64,000 bases of DNA from CAWJPW01 sp963844845. GTDB taxonomy: Bacteria > Acidobacteriota > Thermoanaerobaculia > Thermoanaerobaculales > Sulfomarinibacteraceae. Positions 48,377-57,056 of this stretch are shown one piece after another. Where the stretch lies: positions 806,001 to 870,000 of the forward strand of contig CAWJPW010000011.1 in assembly GCA_963844845.1 (NCBI GenBank), read 5' to 3'. Numbering within the stretch: the first letter of the stretch is position 1; each line of letters begins with the position of its first letter. The notes beneath the pieces are model-generated. The model did not search any database. It was not told where the DNA came from and worked only from the letters and a program-made list of their open reading frames with translations. A program made the position numbers and the translations under genes.

Positions 48377-48424
48377 CCTCGCCCCTCGATAAACGTACAA
48401 TCGACATCCCTGCGGACGCAGGGG
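48377..48424 (-). promoter_or_regulatory. Structured leader of rplM (possible L13 autoregulation)
   Basis: On the transcript, CCCTGC-GTCC-GCAGGG and then TCGAT-9 nt-ATCGA form two hairpins that end right at the AGGGGCGAGG ribosome site. The 5' CCCCT could pair instead with that AGGGG and hide it. Two exclusive folds are typical of ribosomal-protein feedback, but this is inference. Confidence 0.45.
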
Positions 48425-48430
48425 AAGAAG

Positions 48431-48459
48431 ACTCTAACTGAGAGGTCAGCGGCTGTCAA
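48431..48459 (-). promoter_or_regulatory. Promoter of the rplM operon
   Basis: Minus strand: TTGACA (perfect), 17-base spacer, TAGAGT. Predicted start near 48424. Lies in the 113-bp gap after the upstream hypothetical gene. Confidence 0.7.
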
Positions 48460-48489
48460 GGCGTGGTCGCACAGCCGTCGAGCCCCGGT

Positions 48490-49014
48490 TCAGTCGGGCT
48501 TTTCGGTCGCCCCCGGAGGCAGCGCCGCACGCCCCCGCGGGAGGCGCTCGAGCCCCCCCGGCCCGAACCACAGGTGGAGGCTCCGGTCAGTGGCCTGGAC
48601 CGTGACGATGGACAGGTCGAGCTCCTCGGGGAACCAGTCGCCGAGGTCGATGATGACGATGCCCGATCCCCGTACCAACGTCACTCTTCGCGCGTCCAAA
48701 GCGCCGAGCAGTGACTCGATTGCGGCACGCGGCACCGGCAGTCCACCCATCGTCGAGGCTCGCCGTATGCGCAGACCCAGGTGACGATGGCGCACGCGGA
48801 TCTCGGCCAGGACCAGGGCGAGGCGTAGGGCGACGCCGCGCCAGCGCACGGTCCCGGACAGAGCCACCGCGTCGCCCGCGCCGAGGAGGGCGAGCTCTGA
48901 GACTCTCCCCCCGGGCTCCAGCCGCTCGCGCAGGAGACGCTCCACGTGGGCAAGACCCACCACCAAGTGGAGCCCGTCCCAACGCACCAACTGCTGCTCG
49001 CTTGAGCCGCTCAC
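48490..49014 (-). CDS. Hypothetical protein, unknown function
   Basis: 174 aa from a GTG. No signal peptide or clear membrane helix. The sequence has alternating hydrophobic stretches, for example GLHLVVGLAHVERLLRERL, RGVALRLALVLAEIRVRH, RVTLVRGSGIVIIDLGDWFP and LDLSIVTVQATDRSLHLWFG, a pattern of mixed alpha/beta or beta-sandwich with lipid-binding-like character. No family recognised. It is divergent from sfsA with only 20 bases between the two start codons, and lies upstream of rplM on the same strand. The frame shows the G/C third-position bias of neighbours, so it is likely real. Confidence 0.6.
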   Translation of the reverse strand: MSGSSEQQLVRWDGLHLVVGLAHVERLLRERLEPGGRVSELALLGAGDAVALSGTVRWRGVALRLALVLAEIRVRHRHLGLRIRRASTMGGLPVPRAAIESLLGALDARRVTLVRGSGIVIIDLGDWFPEELDLSIVTVQATDRSLHLWFGPGGLERLPRGRAALPPGATEKPD

Positions 49015-49034
49015 CCGCGTAGTATACGCGTCGC
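49015..49034. promoter_or_regulatory. Shared 20-bp divergent start region with TATAC palindrome
   Basis: The spacer between the GTG of the hypothetical gene and the ATG of sfsA contains GTATAC. On the minus strand it reads TATACT, six bases before the GTG; on the plus strand TAGTATAC, about nine bases before the ATG. If these are -10 boxes both mRNAs would be leaderless or almost so. Neither gene has a purine-rich ribosome site. Confidence 0.4.
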
Positions 49035-49769
49035 ATGGAACTGCCGACGCCCCTCGTGAGCGGCCGCCTCCTGCGGCGCTACCAGCGTTTCCTGGCGGAC
49101 GTCCGGCTGGACGACGGCAGCGTGGTCACCGCACACTGCCCCAACTCGGGACGAATGACCTCGTGCACGGGCGACGGGTGGCCGGTCCTGCTGAGCCGTG
49201 CCACGAACCCGCGCCGCCGCCTCGCCTACACCTGGGAGCTGGTCCACAACGGGCACTGCTGGATCGCCGTCAACACGGTCCGCACCAACTCCGTTGCTGC
49301 CGAAGGGATCCACCGGGGTGTGGTGAGTGAGCTCGCCGGCTACGACCGCCTCAGGCGCGAGGTGAGGATCGGCTCGAGCCGCCTGGACCTCCTCCTCGAG
49401 GGTGCTGCAGGGCAGTGCTTCGTTGAGGTGAAGAGCGTCACCCTGGTTGATCATGCCGGTCGTTACGCCTTCCCGGACGCGGTCACCACGCGCGGGCTCA
49501 AGCACCTGGGCGAGCTCGCGGCCATCACCCGGGGCGGCCACCGCGCCGCGATGCTCTTCGTGGTCCAACGCGCCGACGGCACCTGTTTCACGCCCGCGGC
49601 CGACGTCGACCCGACGTACGCCACCGCGCTGGTCGATGCCGCCGCCGACGGAGTGGAGGTCCTCGCCTATCTCGCCAACGTGAGCCCCGGTCACATCGAG
49701 CTGGCAGCCCGGCTCCCCCTGTGCGTCGAGCTGGAAGAGGCGATCAGGTCGGGTCGCTCCAACCGGTGA
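49035..49769 (+). CDS. sfsA: SfsA family DNA/RNA nuclease-like protein
   Basis: 244 aa. N-terminal OB-fold part with FLADVRLDDGSVVTAHCPNS and NSGRMTSC; the nuclease-like core has RLDLLLEG..CFVEVKSVTL (Asp, Glu, Lys of a PD-(D/E)xK-type centre) and FPDAVTTRGLKHLGELA. E. coli SfsA was first named for sugar fermentation stimulation and binds DNA; nuclease activity is predicted. Good family match; cellular role unsettled. Confidence 0.92.
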   Translation: MELPTPLVSGRLLRRYQRFLADVRLDDGSVVTAHCPNSGRMTSCTGDGWPVLLSRATNPRRRLAYTWELVHNGHCWIAVNTVRTNSVAAEGIHRGVVSELAGYDRLRREVRIGSSRLDLLLEGAAGQCFVEVKSVTLVDHAGRYAFPDAVTTRGLKHLGELAAITRGGHRAAMLFVVQRADGTCFTPAADVDPTYATALVDAAADGVEVLAYLANVSPGHIELAARLPLCVELEEAIRSGRSNR

Positions 49770-49774
49770 CCGCT

Positions 49775-49803
49775 TTGCGATCACGGCTTTGCTCGCATAC
49801 ACT
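49775..49803 (+). promoter_or_regulatory. Candidate promoter of the ADP-heptose genes
   Basis: TTGCGA, 17-base spacer, TACACT. The ATG of the next gene is seven bases after the -10, so the transcript would begin at or next to the start codon. No Shine-Dalgarno sequence precedes that ATG. Confidence 0.45.
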
Positions 49804-49810
49804 CCGCGCC

Positions 49811-50809
49811 ATGGTGGATCCTGGCCGGTTGCTTGAGATCCTCGACCGGATGCCCGGCACCCCGGTGGTGCTGTACGGCGATCTCGTGCTCGACCGCTTC
49901 ATTCTTGGCACGCCTAAGCGCATCTCGCGCGAGGCTCCGGTCATCATCCTGCGCTACGAGGGGCAACGCGACCTTCCCGGCGGCGGCGCCAACGCCCTGG
50001 CAAACCTCGCCGCCCTCGACGTGTGTGCCGTTCCCGTCGGAGCCGTGGGCGACGACGAGCCCGGCGCCACGCTGGTTTCGCTCCTTGCCGAGCGCGGCAT
50101 CGACACGTCTCGCATCGTTGCAGTCTCCGGCTACCGCACGCCCACCAAGGTTCGCATCCTCGGCGGTGGCGGGTCGTCGCTCAAGCACCAGATGGCGCGT
50201 TACGACGTGGAGGACGAGCTGCCCGCGCACCAGGGCTGGCGTCGGCTTGTCCGCGGTCACCTGGAAGCCGCGACCGCCGATGCGGCGGCCATGGCGGTCT
50301 CCGACTACGGCTATGGCTGCGTCCTCGGCGACGCCCTCGCCGGGCTCTCGCGGCGCCCCGACTGGGTCTGCGTGGACTCGCGGTACCGGCTTGGAGAGCT
50401 CACCGGCATCGACGGCGCCACCCCCAATCTGCAGGAGCTGGAGGCTTCGGCCGGACACGCCCTCGGAGACGACGAGGCGGTGGCGGCGGCGGCCGAGAAG
50501 CTCCGCCGGCGGCTCGGAGCGCGCCTTCTGCTTGCGACCCGTGGAAATCGGGGCATGACCCTGGTGGACGAGGATACGGTTCATCACATCCCGGTCTTCG
50601 GTACCGACGAGGTGGCCGACGTCACCGGCGCCGGCGACACCGTGATCGCGGTGCTCACCGCGGCGCTGGCCGCCGGCGCAACACCCCTGGAGGCGGCCGT
50701 TCTTGCCAACTATGGCGGCGGCATCGTCGTCATGAAGCTGGGCACCGCCACCCTCAGCCGTGACGAGCTGCGCCGGGCGGTTGTCGTCGACCGGGAGGGA
50801 CGCGGGTGA
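49811..50809 (+). CDS. rfaE1: D-glycero-beta-D-manno-heptose-7-phosphate kinase
   Basis: 332 aa. PfkB/ribokinase fold: VVLYGDLVLDRFILGTPKRI, the sugar-binding LPGGGANALANLAAL and DVTGAGDTVIAVLTAALAAG with the catalytic Asp in GAGD. Equivalent to the N-terminal half of E. coli HldE, forming heptose 1,7-bisphosphate for LPS core. Followed with a four-base overlap by the adenylyltransferase half. Upstream in-frame start lies inside sfsA and is not favoured. Confidence 0.93.
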   Translation: MVDPGRLLEILDRMPGTPVVLYGDLVLDRFILGTPKRISREAPVIILRYEGQRDLPGGGANALANLAALDVCAVPVGAVGDDEPGATLVSLLAERGIDTSRIVAVSGYRTPTKVRILGGGGSSLKHQMARYDVEDELPAHQGWRRLVRGHLEAATADAAAMAVSDYGYGCVLGDALAGLSRRPDWVCVDSRYRLGELTGIDGATPNLQELEASAGHALGDDEAVAAAAEKLRRRLGARLLLATRGNRGMTLVDEDTVHHIPVFGTDEVADVTGAGDTVIAVLTAALAAGATPLEAAVLANYGGGIVVMKLGTATLSRDELRRAVVVDREGRG

Positions 50810-51306
50810 CCGGCGCCGTCGCCAAGCTCAGGACCCTTGACGAGCTTGCTGCGGAGTGTGCCGAGTGGCGCGAGGCCGGCGTCGTCGTGGTCCTCGCCAA
50901 CGGCGCCTTCGACCTCCTACACGTGGGCCACACACGCTACCTCGAAGCCGCACGCGCCGCCGGCGACCGCCTGGTCGTGGCGGTGAACTCGGATCTTTCG
51001 GTGCGCGCGTCCAAAGGACCGCTGCGGCCGCTGGTGCCACAGGCCGAGCGGGTGGAGCTCCTCGCCCACCTTTGGATGGTCGACCGGATGGTGCTCTTCG
51101 ACGACGTCACGGTGACGCCGGTGATCGCGCGCCTGCGCCCCGAAGTCCACGCCAAGGGCACCGACTACACCGCCGACACGGTGCCCGAGCGGGCGGTGGT
51201 GGCGGCCTACGGCGGCCGCACCCTCATCTGCGGCGACCCCAAGGACCACTCCACCACCGACGTCGTCGCCACCATCCTGGAGCGCTTCGGCCCGACCCGC
51301 GACTGA
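50806..51306 (+). CDS. rfaE2: D-glycero-beta-D-manno-heptose 1-phosphate adenylyltransferase
   Basis: 166 aa, starting at GTG (GTGA overlap) after GGGAGGG. The nucleotidyltransferase motif is VLANGAFDLLHVGHTRYLEA with HVGH; KGTDYTADTVPERAVVAAYG and FSTT-like DHSTTDVVATILERF end the fold. Makes ADP-heptose from heptose 1-phosphate and ATP. With RfaE1 it replaces the bifunctional HldE; GmhA and GmhB are not in this window. Confidence 0.94.
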   Translation: MTGAVAKLRTLDELAAECAEWREAGVVVVLANGAFDLLHVGHTRYLEAARAAGDRLVVAVNSDLSVRASKGPLRPLVPQAERVELLAHLWMVDRMVLFDDVTVTPVIARLRPEVHAKGTDYTADTVPERAVVAAYGGRTLICGDPKDHSTTDVVATILERFGPTRD

Positions 51307-51840
51307 GGGCCATCGCGACGGGCGCTCAAGCCGTCGGGGCACGCCCGGCCGCTTCGCGGCCTTGACGCCACTCGGTCGAGCCCCGAGCGCACACAAGCGG
51401 GCGCCGGGCACCTTCCTCGCAACCGGCCGTGGCTCCGCCACGGCGGCGTACCCCCACGCGCTCCGCAGAACCCGCACAAGGTCGCCCCGGAGCACAGATC
51501 CCCCGGCGGGCGTGCCGTCCTTGACGTCTTCCCTGGAGCGCGGTCTCCCTTGTGGCGCGTTGGCGGGAAGCGTCAAGGGGGGCTCCCACGGCCCTTGGCA
51601 TTCGGAGCAGTGGCCCCAAACGACCAAACAGGCGACTCGGCGCAGCTGTGTTGCCGTCTGGCAGCCTTTGCCGTTGCCCCCTTCGCGAACGCGCCGACGG
51701 GCGGCGGCCCAGCTGCTGCCCGGGAGCCGGTCTCCGCAGCATCAGCAACCACCACCCCCGCCTCCCACGCCCCAAATCCCATCACGCGCCCCACCAGCGG
51801 GCGTCCCACCACGAGCGGTCCGAGGAGAGCTTCTCCCGTC
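51307..51840. other. Non-coding gap between rfaE2 and the heptosyltransferase gene
   Basis: About 530 bp with no convincing gene on either strand: the open frames here are short, Arg/Pro/Gly-rich and lack ribosome sites. It has a GGCCGC-TTC-GCGGCC hairpin (51347-51361) shortly after rfaE2 without a T-run, a second small one (CGTGGC-TCC-GCCACG near 51430), and C-rich stretches. It may be decayed sequence; nothing else could be identified. Confidence 0.5.
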
Positions 51841-51846
51841 TACAAT
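51841..51846 (+). promoter_or_regulatory. TACAAT box just before the heptosyltransferase ATG
   Basis: A good -10 hexamer eight bases before the ATG; no convincing -35. No ribosome-binding site lies between, so a leaderless start is suggested. Confidence 0.35.
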
Positions 51847-51854
51847 GCCCTCGC

Positions 51855-52865
51855 ATGGAGATCGTCCTGGTCCGCCTCTCCGCCCTCGGCGACGTGGTGC
51901 ATACCTGGCCGCTGGCCGTTGCCCTGCGCGAGGCGTGCCCCGAAGCGCGGCTCACCTGGGTGGTCGAGGCACCCCTTGCCCCGCTCGTGGAGGGCCACCC
52001 GGCGGTGGACCGCGTCGTGACGAGTGCCACACGACGGTGGCGGAGCCACCCTTTCGCCGCCTCGACCCGGGGTGAGATCGCCGCCCTGCGCGCCCACTTC
52101 GAAGAGCCGCCCGAGCTGTGCATCGACGCCCAGGGAGTCGCCAAGTCGGCCCTCGTGACCCGGTGGACCGGGGCGCGACAGCGGGTCGGGTTGGCACGGC
52201 CGTGGCGCCGCGAGCTGCTCGCCGGGCTCGCCTACACCGGGACCGTGCCGGCACACGACGGCCATGTGGTGGCTCGCAACCTCGAGCTGGTCCGGGCAGT
52301 CGGATGCGTGCCGCCCGCTGTCGCTCCCCCACCGGACGGTCGTTGGCTCCTCGAGCACCTACCCCCCGTGGGAGTTGACGGGCCGCTGGCGGTGCTCCTT
52401 CCCGGCGCCGGTCGCCCCGGGAAGCTGCTTCCGGTTTCCGTACTGGCCACGATCGCCCGGAACCTCCGCGACGCCGGACTGGCGGTGAGCGTCGTCTGGG
52501 GCCCGGCCGAGCAGGCACGGGCTGGGGACGTGGTGGCGGCAGCGGGGGGGGCCGCCGTCGCGGCGCCTCCCACCGACCTCGGCGAGCTCGTTGCGCGCCT
52601 CGGGGCGGCGACACTGGTGATCGGGAGCGACACCGGTCCGGTCCACCTCGCCGCCAGCCTGGGCACGCCCACGGTGGCAGTGTTCACAACCACCAGCCCG
52701 GACCGTAACGGCCCTCTGGGGCCGCGCGTCGCCGTTGTCTCGGGAGTCGACCCCTCCCACATACCTCGCGGCGGCGCCAGCCGGGTCCCGACGCTACGCG
52801 CAGTGACCGCCAAGGAGATCACGCAGGCGGCCCTTGATTTTCTCGCGAAATCCAAAAATGAATGA
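51855..52865 (+). CDS. Family 9 glycosyltransferase, LPS heptosyltransferase-like
   Basis: 336 aa. N-terminal IVLVRLSALGDVVHTWPLAV with the GDVV-type motif of heptosyltransferases and IDAQGVAKSALVTRW; the C-terminal donor-binding motif is VIGSDTGPVHLAASLGTPTV with the conserved DTGP, then VFTTTSPDRNGPLGPR. Most likely WaaC (heptosyltransferase I), because of the LVRLSALGDVVH start and the ADP-heptose genes upstream; WaaF or WaaQ are not excluded. An in-frame extension of about 100 codons upstream is Arg/Pro-rich and not credible. Confidence 0.88.
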   Translation: MEIVLVRLSALGDVVHTWPLAVALREACPEARLTWVVEAPLAPLVEGHPAVDRVVTSATRRWRSHPFAASTRGEIAALRAHFEEPPELCIDAQGVAKSALVTRWTGARQRVGLARPWRRELLAGLAYTGTVPAHDGHVVARNLELVRAVGCVPPAVAPPPDGRWLLEHLPPVGVDGPLAVLLPGAGRPGKLLPVSVLATIARNLRDAGLAVSVVWGPAEQARAGDVVAAAGGAAVAAPPTDLGELVARLGAATLVIGSDTGPVHLAASLGTPTVAVFTTTSPDRNGPLGPRVAVVSGVDPSHIPRGGASRVPTLRAVTAKEITQAALDFLAKSKNE

Positions 52866-52950
52866 GTCACGGTGGCAGGCCGAGCCGATCCCTGGCAGAA
52901 TGCAAGTGTAAGAGAGATCACATCACCCGCGCGACCCGCTGCATACCCGA

Positions 52951-52959
52951 TGTTACAAT
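52951..52959 (+). promoter_or_regulatory. Extended -10 promoter element before pilB
   Basis: TGTTACAAT, an extended -10 (TGn-TACAAT) 37 bases before the pilB ATG, in a spacer of 131 bp after the glycosyltransferase gene. No clear -35 and no sigma-54 site. Confidence 0.45.
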
Positions 52960-52996
52960 GAGCGCGGAAAAGTCAAGGGGAACGGACGGATAGACG

Positions 52997-54712
<1,716 letters not shown>

Positions 54713-54731
54713 TCGCCGGGGGGAGGTCATC

Positions 54732-55850
54732 GTGTCCGTCAGCCTGCACCAGCTCCTCAAGACCATGGTGGAGCGTGGAGGGACCGACCTCCATGTCACC
54801 ACCAACTCGCCTGCGGTCATCCGTGTGGATGGCCTGTTGAGCCCGCTCAACCTCCCCCCACTCACTGCGGTGGAGACCAAGAAGCTAGCCTACTCGATCC
54901 TCACCGACGCCCAGAAGCACCGGTTCGAGGAGAGTCTCGAGCTCGACTTCTCGTTCGGGATCAAGGGCCTCGCCCGCTTCCGCGCCAATATCTTCATGCA
55001 GCGCGGAGCTGTGGCCGGCGCCTTCCGTCGTATTCCATACGAGATCCTGGGCTTCCGCGACCTGGGTCTGCCCCCGTCGATCGAGGTCCTTTGCGACAGG
55101 CCGCGCGGGCTCGTGCTGGTGACCGGCCCCACCGGCTCCGGCAAGTCCACGACCCTGGCGGCGATGCTCGACAAGGTCAACCGCGAGAAGGCACTCCACA
55201 TCATCACCATCGAGGACCCGGTGGAGTACCTCCACTCGCACAAGAAGGCCATCGTCAACCAGCGCGAGCTCCACTCCGACACCCACTCATTCCCCAATGC
55301 TCTCCGCTCGGTGCTGCGTGAGGACCCCGACGTCGTGCTAGTGGGCGAGATGCGCGACCTGGAGACCATCGAGTCCGCCCTGCGCATCGCTGAGACCGGC
55401 CACCTCACCTTCGCCACCCTGCACACCAACTCGGCTCCGCAGACGATCAACCGCATCATCGACGTCTTCCCCGAGCACCAGCAGTCGCAGGTGCGTGCCC
55501 AGCTGAGCTTCGTGCTCGAGGGCATCGTCTGCCAGACGCTGTTGCCCCGAGCCTCGGGCAAAGGACGGGTCCTCGCCACCGAGATTCTCGTCCCCAACTC
55601 GGCCATCCGAAATCTCATCCGCGAGGACAAGGTGCACCAGATCTACTCGATGATGCAGTCCGGCCAGCTCAAGCACGGTATGCAGACCTTCAACCAGTCA
55701 CTGGCGACGCTCTATCACCGCCGTTTCATCAGCTTGCAGCAGGCGCTGGCAGTGAGCTCGAGCCCCGATGAGCTCCAGGACATGATCAACCGCGGTGTGG
55801 GGGCCGTGACGGCGCCCGCGGCGGAGGCGCGGCGCACAAGGAGGACCTGA
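54732..55850 (+). CDS. pilT: Type IV pilus retraction ATPase PilT
   Basis: 372 aa from the GTG five bases after GGGAGG. HQLLKTMVERGGTDLHVTTN start; Walker A VTGPTGSGKSTTLAAML; Asp box IITIEDPVEYLHSHKKA; Walker B VVLVGEMRDLETIESALR; His box FATLHTNSAPQTINRIID; the AIRNLIREDKVHQIYSMMQS retraction signature is near the end. No N-terminal MshEN or zinc site, as expected for PilT. Powers twitching motility by pulling back the fibre. Confidence 0.97.
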   Translation: MSVSLHQLLKTMVERGGTDLHVTTNSPAVIRVDGLLSPLNLPPLTAVETKKLAYSILTDAQKHRFEESLELDFSFGIKGLARFRANIFMQRGAVAGAFRRIPYEILGFRDLGLPPSIEVLCDRPRGLVLVTGPTGSGKSTTLAAMLDKVNREKALHIITIEDPVEYLHSHKKAIVNQRELHSDTHSFPNALRSVLREDPDVVLVGEMRDLETIESALRIAETGHLTFATLHTNSAPQTINRIIDVFPEHQQSQVRAQLSFVLEGIVCQTLLPRASGKGRVLATEILVPNSAIRNLIREDKVHQIYSMMQSGQLKHGMQTFNQSLATLYHRRFISLQQALAVSSSPDELQDMINRGVGAVTAPAAEARRTRRT

Positions 55851-55853
55851 TCC

Positions 55854-57056
55854 ATGCCGAGCTTCGAATGGAAAGGCCGGGATCGCAACGGCAGCCCACA
55901 GTCCGGCGTGCTCGTGGCCGACAACAAGGACGCTGTGACCGCCGCGCTGCGGCGGCAGCAGATCGTCGTGTCGACCGTCAAGGAACGGGGCAAGGAGATC
56001 GCCCTCCCGCGCCTGGGAGGCGGCATCTCGGCCAAGGCGATCGCGATCTTCACCCGCCAGTTCTCGGTGATGATCGATGCCGGTCTCCCGTTGGTGCAGT
56101 GTCTCGACATCCTCGGCCAGCAGCAGGACAACAAGGCCTTCCAGAAGGTCATCACCCAGGTTCGCCAGGACGTCGAGGCGGGGTCCTCCCTGGCCGAGGC
56201 GATGCGCAAGCATCCCCAGGCCTTCGACAACCTCTACGTGAACATGGTGGCGGCGGGGGAGGCCGGCGGTATCCTCGACACGATCCTGCAGCGGCTCTCC
56301 ACCTACATCGAGAAGGCGGTGAAGCTCACGACCCAGGTGCGCTCGGCAATGATCTACCCGGTCTCGGTGATTGCCATCGCCATCCTCGTGGTCTACGTGA
56401 TCCTCTGGAAGGTGATCCCGGTGTTCGCCTCCCTCTTCGAGGGACTCGGCGCCCAGCTCCCCTTCCTCACCGCGCTGGTGGTATCGCTGTCCAACTTCGT
56501 GGGGCGCTTCTGGTGGTTGATCCTTATTGTGGTGGTGGCCGCGATCGTCGCGGTGCGACAGTACTACCAAACCGACACAGGACGCTATCAGATCGACCGC
56601 ATAGTCCTGCGGACACCGGTTCTCGGGCAGGTGATCCGCAAGATCGCAGTCGCGCGCTTCTGCCGCACCCTGGCCACCCTGCTGAGCTCCGGCGTGCCCA
56701 TTCTCGAGTCACTGGAGATCACCGCACACACCTCTGGAAACGCCGTCATCGAGGAGGCGATCCTCAAGGTGCGCAAGGAGGTCGAGGAGGGCAAGAATCT
56801 CGCCGATCCCTTGTCCAAGACCGAGCAGTTCCCGCCCATGGTGTGCCAGATGATCAGCGTGGGTGAGCAGACGGGCGCCATGGACACCATGCTGTCGAAG
56901 ATCGCCGACTTCTACGAGGACGAGGTGGACGCGGCAGTCGAAGGCATGATGAAGCTCATCGAGCCGCTCATGATCCTCTTCCTCGGCGTCGTCATCGGCA
57001 CCATCGTGGTCGCCATGTACCTTCCGATGTTTACCCTCATCAACAAGATCGGTTGA
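55854..57056 (+). CDS. pilC: Type IV pilus platform protein PilC
   Basis: 400 aa, two GspF domains. First (residues 65-190): IFTRQFSVMIDAGLPLVQCL and VNMVAAGEAGGILDTIL. Second (265-395): VARFCRTLATLLSSGVPILE and CQMISVGEQTGAMDTML. Three membrane helices: YPVSVIAIAILVVYVILWKV, WWLILIVVVAAIVAVRQYY and LMILFLGVVIGTIVVAMYL. Inner-membrane partner of PilB and PilT. The TGA stop shares a base with the pilS ATG. Confidence 0.97.
   Translation: MPSFEWKGRDRNGSPQSGVLVADNKDAVTAALRRQQIVVSTVKERGKEIALPRLGGGISAKAIAIFTRQFSVMIDAGLPLVQCLDILGQQQDNKAFQKVITQVRQDVEAGSSLAEAMRKHPQAFDNLYVNMVAAGEAGGILDTILQRLSTYIEKAVKLTTQVRSAMIYPVSVIAIAILVVYVILWKVIPVFASLFEGLGAQLPFLTALVVSLSNFVGRFWWLILIVVVAAIVAVRQYYQTDTGRYQIDRIVLRTPVLGQVIRKIAVARFCRTLATLLSSGVPILESLEITAHTSGNAVIEEAILKVRKEVEEGKNLADPLSKTEQFPPMVCQMISVGEQTGAMDTMLSKIADFYEDEVDAAVEGMMKLIEPLMILFLGVVIGTIVVAMYLPMFTLINKIG

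Noticed and set aside
51552..51854. An N-terminal extension of the heptosyltransferase frame, which includes a HERSEESF stretch
   Set aside because: Sequence is low-complexity and Arg/Pro-rich, and the glycosyltransferase fold begins at MEIVLVRLSALGD. HERSEES-like translations recur in bacterial intergenic repeats, so this may be a repeat remnant, but one copy is not enough to claim it.
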